Shown: piece after piece, positions 12,463 to 23,824 of the stretch | Layout: each line of letters opens with the position of its first letter | Numbering within the stretch: position 1 is the first letter of the stretch | Assembly: GCF_003144245.1 (NCBI RefSeq) | Contig: NW_020289994.1 | Location: forward strand, 62,001-126,000 | Length of the DNA stretch: 64,000 nt | Source: Jaminaea rosea | Taxonomy: Eukaryota; Basidiomycota; Exobasidiomycetes; Microstromatales | Reading direction: 5' to 3' | The notes under the pieces: generated by a model | Told to the model about the DNA's origin: nothing | Databases searched by the model: none | The model's input: only the letters and a program-made list of their open reading frames with translations | Position numbers and translations under genes: made by a program

Positions 12463-13108
12463 AGCGGCGGGAAGCATGGCTTTGAACGCTCTGATGCTCC
12501 CACCCGTAAACAAAGCCTACCCCGACTCCCCACGTCTCACCTCACACACTCCTTCATTCGTTCCAAATACATCGTCACTACCCGCTCTCCCTTCGAATTC
12601 TCTCATTGTAGATAACACCACTCTCTTTGCACCTCACCTGGCCTCTGCGGTGGCAGGTCAGCTCTTGCGTTTCCCTGTTTCGCCCGCCCTCCATCTTTCG
12701 CCTCCCACATCGCTACCGTACGTACGAGCTTATCGTATATCAAATGGACAATTAGCCTTGCCTCTCAGCTCTCCGCTTCGCTCGGTCAAGCGCGTGGCCT
12801 GGTCAGTGGTGCGAGCGCGGTGAGATGAGCGAAGAACCATCGAGCAATCACATCCGGAAGCTCGACCATTTGGCCAGCTTTGCCTTTCACCGTGGATACA
12901 CTGCATGATCATTGTATGAGAGAAAGAGGACCGCTGAAGGTGGACCGTTTATTGCAAGCAGAGAAAGGGTGGGTGTGGGGGAAAAAGACAAGCGTGTCGA
13001 GGCGAGAGGTACAGGGTTGAGTTGATGATGGAAATGGCGGTGTTGGTATGGAGACTACGAGGAACTTGCAACATGCGCTGCTGCGGGTGCTGCTGCTGCT
13101 GCTGCTGC
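12463..13108. other. Convergent 3' intergenic region
   Basis: About 650 bp between the stop codons of the membrane-protein gene and the Ran gene. It should hold both 3' UTRs. A CTG/CAG run lies at about 13090-13108, just past the Ran stop codon. No gene seen. Confidence 0.5.
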
Positions 13109-14096
13109 TTAGAGGTCGGCGTCGTCCTCGTCCGGGAGGGGGGCAGCGGCGGCCTGGTGCGAAGCGGGATAGGTGAAACAGGGTCAGCATGAGCGCGCAA
13201 CGACAGTCTGGCGTCCTTCTCGCCAGGGTACGTACAGCCTCGAGCTCCTTGTTGTACTGCTCCATAAGCTGAGCATCGACCTGGACCTCCGGCGGCGCAA
13301 GGGCAGGCGCAGCGACAAAGTCGAGGGACGGGTTACCGACGAGCTTGCGTGCGAGCCAGAGGAAGGGCTTCTCGAAGTTGTAGTTGCTCTTTGCGCTGAG
13401 CTCAAAGTACTGGAGGTTCTTCTTCCTGTGGAAAGTGACGGCTCCCGTCTTGACCTTGCGCTCCTTTACATCGACCTTGTTACCGCAGAGGACGATAGGG
13501 ATGTTCTCACAGACACGCTCGAGGTCGCGGTGCCAGTTGGGCACGTTCTTATAGGTGATGCGCGAGGTGACGTCGAACATGATGATACCGCATTGACCGC
13601 CGATGTAGTAGCCGTCACGAAGACCACCGAACTTCTCTTGGCCGGCAGTGTCCCAGACGCTGAAGATGATCTTGCCGAAGTTGGTGTGGAACTCGAGCGG
13701 GTGGACTTCGACACCGAGGGTGGCTGCGGGAGGGCAGGGAGGAAAAAGGTGAGAATGAATGTCAGTGGGCAATGCGCAGCTACTTCGCCGCCACTGCAGC
13801 TACTCACCGATGTACTTCTTCTCGAACTCGCCGGTCATGTGACGCTGTGAGCGTTGCGAGGGGAGGAGAGGGAGTAGTCGATGAGCATGACATGTTCTCA
13901 CGCTACTGGATTGCTACCGTCGCCAACTCACCTTGACGAAGGTCGTCTTACCGGTACCACCATCGCCGACTGCGCGGATCCAGAGGGGAAGGAAGTCACG
14001 TCAGCTGCTTTTGCTCCCACCTGACCCAGTCGAGATCCTTGCATCCGCGCTCTACACACCAAGGACGAGCTTGAAAGTAGGGATCTCAGTGGCCAT
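13109..14096 (-). CDS. GSP1: Ran GTPase (nuclear transport)
   Basis: Ran is the small GTPase that sets the direction of nuclear import and export and helps spindle and envelope assembly. Five exons: 14096-14060, 13969-13932, 13844-13808, 13723-13236 and 13153-13109, closing to 214 aa, the usual Ran size. Motifs in order: P-loop GDGGTGKTT, switch I region [19 protein letters not shown], switch [22 protein letters not shown] with the catalytic Gln, guanine-specificity GNKVD, and the [12 protein letters not shown] loop. The last 15-codon exon gives the acidic tail ending PDEDDADL, which folds over the switch region in the GDP form. Sequence is extremely conserved. It is divergent from RPA43, with 361 bp between start codons. 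Confidence 0.97.
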
Positions 14097-14457
14097 GATG
14101 TGCTGTGTAGTTGGTTGAGATGTGGTGGTGGTGGACAAGGAAGGACTGCGAGCTGTTGATCTCGTCGTCGTCCTTGAGCCGCCCTCTTGCTCTCTCTGTT
14201 TCTCGCCTCGCCATCGCCGCCGTTGCTCGTTGTCTGTCGTCGTCGATTTCATCCCTCGCGCGGCCACGCGGCACGCGAGCGGGCAGGCCACAGAGGGCAG
14301 GGTGGACCAGTCGTCGGCTCAACTTTTTGCGAGCGAGACAATTTCGATGCAGAGGTGAGGCGGACAAGAGATCAAGACGTGGGACGAGTGGGCAGAGAGG
14401 CTCATCAGCACCACCACCACCTAGCATTACCAGCATCGGCGGCGCAGCATACACGGC
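14097..14457. promoter_or_regulatory. Shared divergent promoter, Ran / RPA43
   Basis: 361 bp between divergent start codons of Ran and the Pol I subunit gene. I see pyrimidine-rich tracts and GTCGTC-type trinucleotides, but no TATA box I would defend. Confidence 0.45.
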
Positions 14458-15669
14458 ATGGCCAAAACACACGACTCGTCTTCGGTCTCGAAGCGCAAAC
14501 GTAGGCAGGCAACCGATGGCGGCGCATCCTCTGCAGACGAATCCGTAGCTTCAACCTCGTCCGCAGCGTCTACCTCGTCATCCAAAGTCAAGAAGCACAG
14601 CAGGAAGCGTCGTGAGAAGGAGGCCGCCCTCTCCGATGCCGAGTCTAGCGGCGGCGAGTCCTCCTCCTCTGCTGGCTCAACCCTCTCCCCCAGCTCATCA
14701 TCTTCACGCAGCAAAAAGTCAAAGAAGCACACAAAGCACCTGGCCTCTTCGTCACTGGTCTCAGCGCCTCTCAGCTCAGCCTTCGAGATCCAATACCCCA
14801 TCCTCACACTCTCCATTCCCCCCATACACGCCCACAACCCCACGATCGCAGTAGGCGAACAGCTCGACTCCCTCGTCATGCGCTTCGTTCCCCCGCTCAA
14901 TGGCGTCCTCGTGTCACACGGTCAGTCGTACTTCCTCGTGGACGAGGAGAGAACCGGTAGCAGGGCCAGAGGAAGCGCGCTCATCGATGGAGATGGAGCA
15001 TTCGCTACATCAAAGGTGGCAGTGGAATGCTGTGTCTGGAGACCGCGCGTCGGTATGAAGCTCAGAGGTGCAATCAGCCTTGAGGCGCCCAGTCATGTCT
15101 CTGTGCTGGTGCACGAGACGTTCAATGCTAGCATCCCCTCGAGTCATATGGGCAAGGAGTGGCACTGGGTGCACCGCAGCGAGCATGATGAGGAAGAAGT
15201 GGACGGATCAGGGGGTGTGGCCGGGTATTGGGAGCGCAAGGAGACGGGCGAGAGGCTGGGCAGTCATGTTGAGTTCGTCGTCATTGGCTTGACCATCCTG
15301 GCCAACGTAGGCGGTGGTGGGGGCCACACGCTCGCCCTCTGCGGGTCATTGCTGGACAGACCCTTCAGCCTGCCGCCGCCCTCTACTGCGCAACAAGGCT
15401 TCGGCGGCTTGGTCGGCAAGGATGCCAGCGCTGGTGCGAGGGCGACTAGGATGGGCTTTGGTGACTTTACGGGCGGCGCAGGCGAGGGGGCTGGAGACAC
15501 CGGTGTGGCCGGTGGTAAGGGACCCAAGTCTACACGCCGAGTCAGGTGGGAGGGAGAAGAGAGCGACGATGATGATGGTGAGGAGCACGACGATGGCGCC
15601 GCGAATGGCAAGCCGACGAGGCCAGCGACGATCAAGGCCTCAAAGGGTGGGAGCCACGTAAAGTTCTAA
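14458..15669 (+). CDS. RPA43: RNA polymerase I subunit Rpa43
   Basis: Rpa43 forms, with Rpa14 or its equivalent, the stalk of RNA polymerase I and is the docking site for the initiation factor Rrn3, which is also encoded in this window. Single exon, 403 aa. The N-terminal 100 residues are a Ser/Lys-rich disordered nuclear extension (KKHSRKRREK; KKSKKHTKH). The Rpb7-like region starts near residue 101 with EIQYPILTLSIPPIHAHNP, then GEQLDSLVMRFVPPLNGVLVSHG. The OB-fold domain follows (AFATSKVAVECCVWRPRVGMKLRGAI... and SHVSVLVHETFNASIP). A Gly-rich and acidic tail ends the protein. The 3' end lies 18 bp from the stop codon of the PBY1-like gene on the other strand, so the transcripts must overlap. 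Confidence 0.9.
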   Translation: MAKTHDSSSVSKRKRRQATDGGASSADESVASTSSAASTSSSKVKKHSRKRREKEAALSDAESSGGESSSSAGSTLSPSSSSSRSKKSKKHTKHLASSSLVSAPLSSAFEIQYPILTLSIPPIHAHNPTIAVGEQLDSLVMRFVPPLNGVLVSHGQSYFLVDEERTGSRARGSALIDGDGAFATSKVAVECCVWRPRVGMKLRGAISLEAPSHVSVLVHETFNASIPSSHMGKEWHWVHRSEHDEEEVDGSGGVAGYWERKETGERLGSHVEFVVIGLTILANVGGGGGHTLALCGSLLDRPFSLPPPSTAQQGFGGLVGKDASAGARATRMGFGDFTGGAGEGAGDTGVAGGKGPKSTRRVRWEGEESDDDDGEEHDDGAANGKPTRPATIKASKGGSHVKF

Positions 15670-15687
15670 TGCAATTACTGGCCCAGC

Positions 15688-17336
15688 TTACCATGCACCT
15701 CTCATCTTCTCCGAGTGACATAGAGTGATCCCGTCGCGCGACTGCCCAACTTTCCAGCCCTCGTCCTCGCGTCGCAACACTCCCACCTCAACAGCCCGCT
15801 TCAACGCCTTCTCCACGACGCTCTGCAATTCCTCCCCACTCTGAGCAAAGTCTGGCTGAGCATTGACCTCCAGCAGCCACATCCTCCATGCGTCACTACC
15901 CTCGGCGGCCTCTACGTCTCGCCCAACGAGCAGATCGACGCCGAACACCTCCCACGCTTGATCCCAGCACTGCCACCCTGTTGCACCTGCGCCGCGAGCT
16001 GCCGATGAGAAGACGGCGCCGATCGTTGTGGCAGCGAGCTGTCGGATGTGCGCGAGGTCGGGAGAGGTGAGTGGGCGGGGAGGTGGGGTGCTCGATGATG
16101 AGGAGGAGCACGAGGCAGTGGGAGGCAAGACGCAACTTGCATCCTCGTCACAAAGTCGTGAAAGGAGGTGCACGTTGCCTTGACCTGTCTCCTCGTCTCC
16201 TTCTTGGGCGTGAAGGCAAGTGTTCGTCAGATGCACCCGCGTGTCGATATCACATCCAGTCGTGTCCCGTTCTGCATCGTCGTCGTCGTCATCGTGCGGT
16301 GGCAGGCTGTACTTCCTCGGCGCGAAGAGCGCCAACATCTCGTCGCAGAGGTAGACGGACAGTCCGCCTACGCAGATGACGTAGGCGCGAAGGTGGAATT
16401 TGCGAAGAGGTGGGGTTGCAGACGACGTAGATGGTGGTGGTGCGATGAGGAGAGGCGAGGAAATGTATTCCTGCGGGGGTGCATCAAAGTGGTAAGGGTC
16501 AGCTCGGCACTCTTCTGGCCGCGCAGTCATTGCTGCCTCACCTGAATGACGAAATGCCTGAGCTGGCCAAGCGCAACGGCTGATGAGGACGACGACGACT
16601 TTGCTGCCTCGTCCTCCTCTTCGTCCTCACTTTCATCTTGTTCCTCAAACTCCTCTAGAATCCTCCTCAACCCATCCAAGCTACTAAAGATCCTGATCCC
16701 CATGCCTCGATCCGCCATTGCTGCTTTCAAGATGAACCACCTCCTTCTCTCTTCTTGGCCCTGCTCTAAGAGCTCCGCAAGATCGTAGAGCTCATCGATG
16801 AGCAGCTCGTCTAGATCGTCGGCAAATTGGAGGTCAATACTCCATGTGCGCGGCAGGAGGGTGAGAGGGGAGGGAGAAGCGGAAGATTTGACAGAGTGGG
16901 CATGGACGGAGTTGTGCAGCCAGTTTTTGCGGATGAGGGATTTGCGGATGCAGTAGGAGCTTGATGAGACGGGTACGCAGGTCAAAGAGGGTTCGGAAGC
17001 GGTAGAGGTAGAGGAGGCAGCAATGTAGCCGCGCCCTTGCACCAAGTCCCAGGGGATCAGATCGTAATCCATGAAGAGGGCAATACGCTTCACGTGATCG
17101 TGTGTCTTGAGTTGCCCTGCCATCACTCGGTCAATCCACGCAGAGGCCTCTTCCTCCGTCTTGGGCGCCGTACGCAAAGCGTCACCGTCTTCCTCGTCTT
17201 GAGGCGACACGACTCGCCATCCTTGCGGCTCCAGTGCAGCTTGAGCGGCACGGAGGGCGGCACGCTGAGTGTACTGAGCGTCTGGGAAATGGACGAAGGC
17301 GACGCCTGGGAGACTTGTTGAGCTGGTCGAAGCCAT
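15688..17336 (-). CDS. PBY1: Tubulin-tyrosine-ligase-like protein, PBY1 type
   Basis: An ATP-grasp protein of the tubulin-tyrosine-ligase superfamily. Yeast Pby1 is a P-body-associated member with a decapping link; its substrate is unclear. Two exons, 17336-16542 and 16470-15688, close to 525 aa. Visible features: KNWLHN, TWSIDLQFADDLDELL, the ATP-grasp core RRWFILKAAMADRGMGIRIF, LRHFVIQ just before the intron, then KFHLRAYVICVGGLSVYLCDEML and the metal/nucleotide site VHLTNTCLHA. The C-terminus has WEVFGVDLLVGRD and the catalytic-type phrase LLEVNAQPDFAQSG. A 15-20 residue Ser/acidic insert precedes the intron. Divergent from ISY1, 216 bp between starts. Naming as PBY1 rests on overall layout in fungi; TTL fold is firm. 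Confidence 0.85.
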
Positions 17337-17552
17337 CCTGACTGATCTTCTTGATGCGCGCTTTGATGGTCTTGAAGTCGAACTTTTTGGCGAGGCTCTG
17401 AATGCCACTCCCGCTCTCCGTCTCGAGCTGGTCTGACTGGCTCGCGTGGCCCGCTCGTCCGCCAGTCCGCCCTCGATGCTCTCTCTCCCTCCATCCACAA
17501 CTCGACCTCGCCTCTCCTCTCCTCTTCCCCTTTCCTTCCTCATCTCGCAGAC

Positions 17553-18722
17553 ATGGCCCGCAATCAAGAAAAGGCTCAATCCCTCCTGTACCGCTTTCGC
17601 GAAGCTCAAGCTGCCGAGCTGGGGATTCGTACAGGCCCCAAAGCAGGACAAAAGCGCCCGAGGTTGGCATCGAGTGTCAAGGACTTGAGAGAGTGCGAGA
17701 GATGGCGTGGGGATGTTTTGAGGGAGATTGGGAGGAAGGTGGGCAAGATTCAGGACTGTGAGTTGTCCGCGCTGCTATCGCACGAGAGGACCAGGGACTG
17801 TAGAACAGAAGACGGATGCTGATCTCCTGGATCCTCTGCCTCGCCCTCGCGCCTCGCCCTCGCACACCCACCAGTCGGCCTGACAGACTACGAAGTCCGT
17901 GATCTAAACGACGAGATCAACAAGCTCTTGCGCGAGAAGCGTCACTGGGAAAACCAGCTCGTCGCACTCGGTGGCGCCAACTACAGACGCTCCGTCACCT
18001 CTCAGCTCGACGATGCCGGTCGTGAGATCCCGGGCACGCGCGGCTACAAGTACTTTGGAAGGGCAAAGGACCTGCCTGGTGTCAAGGAGTTGTTGGAGCG
18101 CAGTGTGAGGAGGGAAGAGGAGCAAAGCGAAGAAGAGAGGGGAGTTAGGGAGAAGTACAGACGATTTGCTGGCCAGCCGCCGGCTTACTGGGGTGACGAG
18201 GATGAGGATGTGGTGGATGGGCACGAGTCGCTGCTTGAAGAAGAGGAGAGGAGGGAGAGACAGAGGTGGGAGCAGGCGCTACGCAATGTAGGCGAAGAGT
18301 TGGAGGTCGGCGAGGGCTCATCGACGGGCGAGGTGGCCCAGCTGATCGGCGTCGAGGCGGACCTGCCCAGGAGGAGGGCGACGAACGTACGAGAAGTCAT
18401 GGCGCGCCAAACTGCAACAGCGCAGGGGGACGTGGAGATGGAAGAAAATCAAGACGAGGCAGCAGCGGATCATAGCGACGACAAGAAGCGCAAGTCCACA
18501 TCCACTTCGACACGAGCAGCAAAGAAGGCAAAGGGAGATCGCGATGCTCAAGAAGACGGCAGCAACTCCATCCTCGCTCAACTCCTTCCCGCCCTAGACC
18601 CCGCGCAACTCTCCACCCCGGTCGTACCAGATCGAGCCGCAACAGAAGCCTTCATCCTGCGGGAGAGGAAGAGGATGCTGCGCGAAGAGTATAGCGTAGG
18701 CGGTGGCGAGAAGGCAAAGTAG
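17553..18722 (+). CDS. ISY1: Pre-mRNA splicing factor Isy1
   Basis: Isy1 belongs to the Prp19-associated NTC complex and acts in the first catalytic step of splicing and its fidelity. Two exons, 17553-17757 and 17875-18722, close to 350 aa. The start MARNQEKAQSLLYRFREAQA is almost invariant in the family, and DLNDEINKLLREKRHWENQ follows the intron, as in animal ISY1. The Gly-Gly-Ala-Asn-Tyr segment and the RGYKYFGRAKDLPGVKELL block complete the conserved half. The C-terminal half is acidic and Lys-rich, with EEERRERQRWEQAL and a final long helix ERKRMLREEY. Human ISY1 is about 285 aa, so this protein carries an extra C-terminal segment. Its stop codon is 66 bp from that of epsilon-COP. Confidence 0.95.
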
Positions 18723-18788
18723 CAGTCATGAGTGCGCACCTCTTCGCAATGTATTAATAGTATCCATTGAGCGCTTTCAACCGTCCGT

Positions 18789-19970
18789 CTAGGCGTCGCC
18801 ACTCGCTGCTACGACTGCTCGGCTTGCAACGAGACCGTCGAATCGTCGGCTCATCTCTGCGAGGGAGGTGTGCAGCTGGTGTGGGGGTGCGGGGGTCGCG
18901 AGACGGCTGTACGCGGGCGAAGGGAAATGCAGGTCAGCATCGTGAATGCATCATCGTCATCGTCGCTTCTCGTACCCACTCGAGGTGCTCCTGCCCGGCA
19001 TTCTCCAACTTGGACGCCGGGTTGAGATGCAACGCCGCCACGGCCAGATTCGCCTGGATATCCCTCTCGATGGGCCCTGTTCCCTGTCCATCCCCAGCCT
19101 GCTGCAAGCCAGTCCCCGCCTCCCTCAATCCCTCCTCAGCCTTGCCCCACTCCCCGCGCTTCATCAAAGCCACCCCCCTTCCCAGCTTCATAGCTGCCGC
19201 CCTACCCTGCTTGCCATCTTCCGACGTGGCCGAGGGGCTAGCGAACTCGTCGTACACGTAGTAGGCTTGTTGGGCCGCACGGCCGCCAGAGTAGAGGCCG
19301 AGGGATGCCTCGATTAGCTGAATGACGAGGGAGTCGTCTGCCCATGAGCGAGCAGCTTCATACTCTTTTGTGGCAAGATCGAGGCGATGGTTCAGGAGGA
19401 GGAGGTGAATTCCGAGGGAGAGGGAGCCCTGCGCGCGTGCGAAGGCCGCAATGAAGACACGACAAAGTCAGCGGGACAGCGACTGAGCCAAACCTTTTAA
19501 CGCCTGTGTCTGCTCACCAAGTTCCTCTGCGTGCATGTCCCCATCTTCAACGTCTCCAATGCCCCTAATGGATCCTGATCAAGCCACTGTGTCGTCGCCA
19601 ACAGACACTCGAGCAGCTCCATCTCGCCATCGTAATGCTCCCTCTCCTCCCCCTCGGCATGCAGATCCGCGAGTGCCGACACTTGAGTGCTCAAGTCTAC
19701 CTCTTCTCCATCTCCACCAGCAGCAGCTGAGGTTGCCTCAACCACACGCGCGAATGCTTGCAATGCCTTGGAGGATGTGGGACCGAGCGAGTCGCTGTGC
19801 TGCTGGACGAGGGAGAGGGCCGAAGAGATGGAAGGAGGCGTGAGGGCCAAGTGAGCACGAGCGCAGTAGGCTACATCGAGGGGTTGCGGACGGGGCAGCG
19901 AGGAGAAGGCGGATATTACGCCTGGGTAGGCGGATTTGTAGAAGAGGGTAGCCGTCAATGGGAGGGACAT
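18789..19970 (-). CDS. SEC28: Coatomer subunit epsilon
   Basis: Epsilon-COP is a TPR-like subunit of the COPI coat that carries Golgi-to-ER vesicles; it stabilises alpha-COP. Three exons: 19970-19518, 19428-18976 and 18854-18789, closing to 323 aa, near the usual 300. Recognisable segments: LFYKSAYPGVISAFSS at the N-terminus, the helical repeat ARSWADDSLVIQLIEASLGL with GGRAAQQAYYVYDEFASPS, then KLGRGVALMKRGEWGKAEEGL and IQANLAVAALHLNPASK, which match the epsilon-COP helical hairpins. The last exon starts at the AG two bases beyond the first CAG, giving EWMSRRFDGLVASRAVV, which fits the FDRLV end of known members. Divergent from the deacetylase gene, 248 bp between starts. Confidence 0.9.
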
Positions 19971-20218
19971 TGCGGCGTCGTTGTGGAAGTTGTGATGGTG
20001 TTGGAGTGGAAGGAACCAGAGGCGAGGCTGAGTGCCACGCGCCCCCGTCTGGCTCTCTGGCTCACGCACAAGCCAGTCCGCCTACCACGTGGTTGGCCCC
20101 CCCGACGCCGGAAACAGACCGCGACGAGGGAGCCTTGGATGGAGGGGCAGCGAGCGAATGAGCGAATGAATGCAGCCTCCCTTCGCTACCACCTCCATCA
20201 CTCACAAGCTCGCCCATC

Positions 20219-23124
20219 ATGTCCACCCCACACCCCTCGGACATGTCGTCCGACGACGAGCCTGGACCCTCCTCCCGACGGCATCTCAGTCTCAACCAAC
20301 AAGCAGAAGCAGACCCAGATGTCTTGGCCCCCATCACTTCCTCGCACTACAGCTCCAAGCGCGTCCACTACTACCACTCCCCACTTATTGGCTCCTTCTC
20401 TTACGGCTACGGCCACCCGATGAAGCCGTATAGGATGCGAATGACACACTCCCTCGTCACGGCGTATGGTCTGGACAAGTGCATGGTCATGAGAGAGCCA
20501 AAGGAGGCGGACAAGGTCGATATGACCAGGTTTCACTCGGATGAGTACGTCGATTTCCTCGAGAGGGTCAACCCGGAGAATGGTCAGGCATTGACTGGGC
20601 AGGGTTCGAGGTGTGAGTGCGGCGATGAAGCAGCCGTAGCTCGCGGGCAGGGCAGTGCGACAGCATGCTGACGCCGGAATGCTCCCCCCCACGTACGCTC
20701 GCGCACGCAGTCCTGGTCGGCGAGGATTGTCCCCCCTTTCCCTCGGTCTTCCAGTTCTGCTCCCTCTCTTCCGGCGGATCAATCAGTGCTGCTTCATCGC
20801 TCAACTCGGGCGCGGCAGACGTGGCAGTCAACTGGGCCGGGGGATTGCATCACGCCAAGAAGAGGGAGGCTTCGTGAGTATGCGCCAGGACGCTGCGATG
20901 ATGACGCTGCTGAGCGAGGGGCGGGATGCTGATCAATGGGACCGCGCCGCACTCGCAGGGGATTCTGCTATACCAACGATATCGTCCTCGGCATCCTCGA
21001 GCTGCTTCGCGTCCACCCACGCGTCCTCTACATAGACGTGGACATCCATCATGGTGACGGGGTGGAAGAGTGAGTCTAGCCCAGCTCCACGCTCCCACGC
21101 TCAAGCTCCTCTAACAATACCCGACTATCCCATCCCGCACGCCGCGCAGAGCCTTCTACTCCACGAATCGCGTCCTCTCCGTCTCATTCCACAAGTTCGG
21201 CGACTTCTTCCCCGGCACCGGGGACGTCCGAGATGTTGGGATAGGCGAGGGCAAGGGGTACGCAGTCAATGTACCCCTTAGAGATGGAGTGGGGGACGAT
21301 GCGTATCATCGCTTACTGTTCGAGCCGGTGATCAGGAGAATCATGGAGTGGTATAGACCGGGCGCAGTCGTGCTGCAGTGTGGTGCTGATTCGCTCGCGG
21401 GGGACAAGCTGGGATGTAAGTTCGTGTGGGGAACAAGCAGAGTAGCGTGTGCACAGGACTGACAGAGTCTGCGCTCGCCCACGCCTCCAGGCTTTAATCT
21501 GTCGATGCGCGGCCACGCAGCGTGCGTCTCCTTCCTTCAGTCATTCAACGTCCCCCTCATGTGCGTGGGCGGCGGAGGGTACACGGTTCGCAATGTTGCT
21601 CGCACATGGACGTACGAGACTGCCCTTCTCCTAGGACGAGAGCCTGATGTAAGTACGGCGTAGCGTCGCCCTCGGTCCTCTTGCTCACTTGCTCACTTGC
21701 TCCCTCGCTCGCTCGCTCGCCCGCCGCAGGAGGACCTGCCCTTTAACGAATACATGCAATGGTTCGGCCCGGAGTACAAGCTGGACGTGCGTCCGACCAG
21801 CATGGAGAACCTCAACACCGAAGCATACCTAGAGGGACTTCGCTCGCGCCTAATCGACAATCTGCGGACTCTGCCCTTTGCTCCGAGCGTGCAGATGCAG
21901 CCGACACCTGGGCAGGCTATCAATGCTCACGCCGAGGGCGGGATGAGCGCGGATGAGGACGAAGAGGAGAGGCGCGCAGGGGCGAGCGGCAGAGTGGAAC
22001 CGACCTGGATGCGAGCGGATGAGGACGATGAAGAGGAGGGCGAGGGAGGCAAGCTCGGCGAGCTCGAGAAACGCATCGCCAAGAGTCTGGAGCGGGCAGA
22101 GATCAAGCGTCGCATCGAGACGCCCGTCAGTGAGAGTGACGATTCTGAAGCCGAAGACGGCCATCACCACCACCACCATAGGCATCACGGTCCACCAACT
22201 GTAGGCACGTCGTCACAACGTGATCGCCTCCACAGACTCCTCTCATCGGGCAATTCTCGCTTGGACTCGAGGAGTGGGGCTTTGCATCGCTCTCTGCTTT
22301 CAGAGGACATCGCTGCGAGCGCTACAGCTGCTGCTACGGCGGGTTCCAGTAGTGGGACCACGACTCCTTGGTACAGCAATGTGGCTCGACCCCGCCCGAC
22401 GGCACCCTCCGTGCTCGCGGGGAGCGGGTACAACCCTCCCCCTCCCGAGGCGCTGCGACGCATCCTCAGTTCGGCAGCAAGGTCGTCGAGCTATCGAGCG
22501 AGGGCGAATGGACGTGCGAATGGACGCAGGCGCGGGCCGATGGACATGGACGACGACGAGGACCACTCGGAGGCGGACAGCGCTGATGATGAGGGGAGCA
22601 CGTCAGCGGACGAAGACATGGACGACGAGTCGGACTCTAGCGACGTGGAGGATGACGGCAGCTACGTTGGAGGTCGACGCAGGAGGAGAAGGCGATTGGA
22701 TGGAGGCCGGTTGCGCGCACCTCCGCCAAGGTTGACGAAGGTGGGCAGGCCAAGACGCTCCTTCTTCGATCAGGCGAGCCCCTTTGAGAGGTGGAGCTCA
22801 GCGACTCCGACCATCAAGAGCAACGGCGCCTCCAGAGCGTTGCCTTCTCAACCGAACGGCGACGCCTCGACATCCTCGTCCTCGCCGGAGAAGCCCCTCG
22901 TTTCCACCTCAGCAGAGCAGCAGCAGCAGCAGCCACCACAGAGCGAAAACGTCCCACCCGAAGCGGTCGTTGCAGCGGCCATTGTGGGCGGCGGTGACCT
23001 GAGCGAGCAGGCGGAGAGGGAGAGGGAGCTTGAGCGGGGACGTAGAGGCGAAGGTGGTGGGAGTGAGGATGCGGGGAGGAATGCCAATGGCACGGCGGTA
23101 GGGGATGTGGAGATGGCCTCGTGA
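20219..23124 (+). CDS. RPD3: Class I histone deacetylase, Rpd3/Clr6 type, with long tail
   Basis: A zinc-dependent lysine deacetylase acting on histone tails in Sin3-type repressor complexes. Six exons: 20219-20612, 20711-20873, 20959-21069, 21150-21415, 21491-21648 and 21730-23124, closing to 828 aa. Catalytic features all present: [13 protein letters not shown], the HH pair in [15 protein letters not shown], zinc ligands in [23 protein letters not shown], the Asp in [15 protein letters not shown], and the Tyr in [14 protein letters not shown]. The core ends with [14 protein letters not shown], very close to fission yeast Clr6. Beyond it lies a tail of about 390 residues, which most Rpd3 proteins lack: acidic blocks, a His-rich tract [10 protein letters not shown], Ser-rich repeats and a Gln run. 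Its convergent neighbour is SDHAF4, 139 bp between stops. Confidence 0.93.
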
Positions 23125-23263
23125 TGCCCTGTGCCCCGTTGCAGTCTTCCTTCCTCCTGATTTTCAAGCTTGAAGCAAATGCAATTGTATTGGTATTCGT
23201 CGCACCCCATCCTGCCTGCCTGCCTGCCTGCCTGGCTGCTCCTTCGTCTACAAGTGAGCGCAG

Positions 23264-23824
23264 CTAGAAATCCGTCGCCCTCCCATTATACGTATACTCT
23301 CCCCTCCAAATCAGTGGATCCTTCTTTGGGCCTCCAACCTCGCCCGTCTCCGGGTTAGTGTCCCCTTCAAAGTCCGGCGTGGGCAATCGCCTAGCATTGG
23401 GGTGGAGCTCTCCCTCTTTGTCGGATTCGGTGGGTGCAGGGCGATTGAATTGGAGCTGACCAGAGCGAGCAGCGACTAGGCGGTTGAATTCTGCTTGCTC
23501 GGCTGCAGGGAGGGTGGGGGGGGAGGGACGGTTGAACTTGGATGTGGGTGGGGGTTGGATGTTGCTTGCGTTTAGAGAAGGGGACTTGGACGATTTGCTG
23601 GGAGCGCTGTTGTTGCTGCCGCTGCTTGACGAGGAGGAGCCGGAGGAGTAGGCGCGCGACCTGATGACGAGGAGGGGATGACGATATTGATATTAGCATA
23701 CATTCTCCTCAATGGCTGATGGGATGGAGCAAGCTCACAGAAGGCTAGCAGCGAAGGGATGAGGGACACGTCGAGGTGCGGCTGCGCGCATCGATGAGAC
23801 GACAGAGTGACGAAGAGCGGTCAT
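23264..23824 (-). CDS. SDHAF4: Succinate dehydrogenase assembly factor 4
   Basis: SDHAF4 (yeast Sdh8) binds flavinated Sdh1 in the mitochondrial matrix and helps it join Sdh2 while limiting stray oxidants. Two exons, 23824-23739 and 23660-23264, close to 160 aa. The short first exon encodes an amphipathic presequence (MTALRHSVVSSMRAAAPRR); SRAYSS at the junction looks like a matrix-protease site. A Ser/Asn/Pro-rich linker follows, then the signature C-terminus: LPTPDFEGDTNPETGEVGG, PKKDPLIW and GRATDF at the very end. The family is defined by exactly this conserved tail. The linker contains three FNRP-like repeats (KFNRPSPP, EFNRLVAA, QFNRPAPT), which I have not seen described. Confidence 0.93.
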
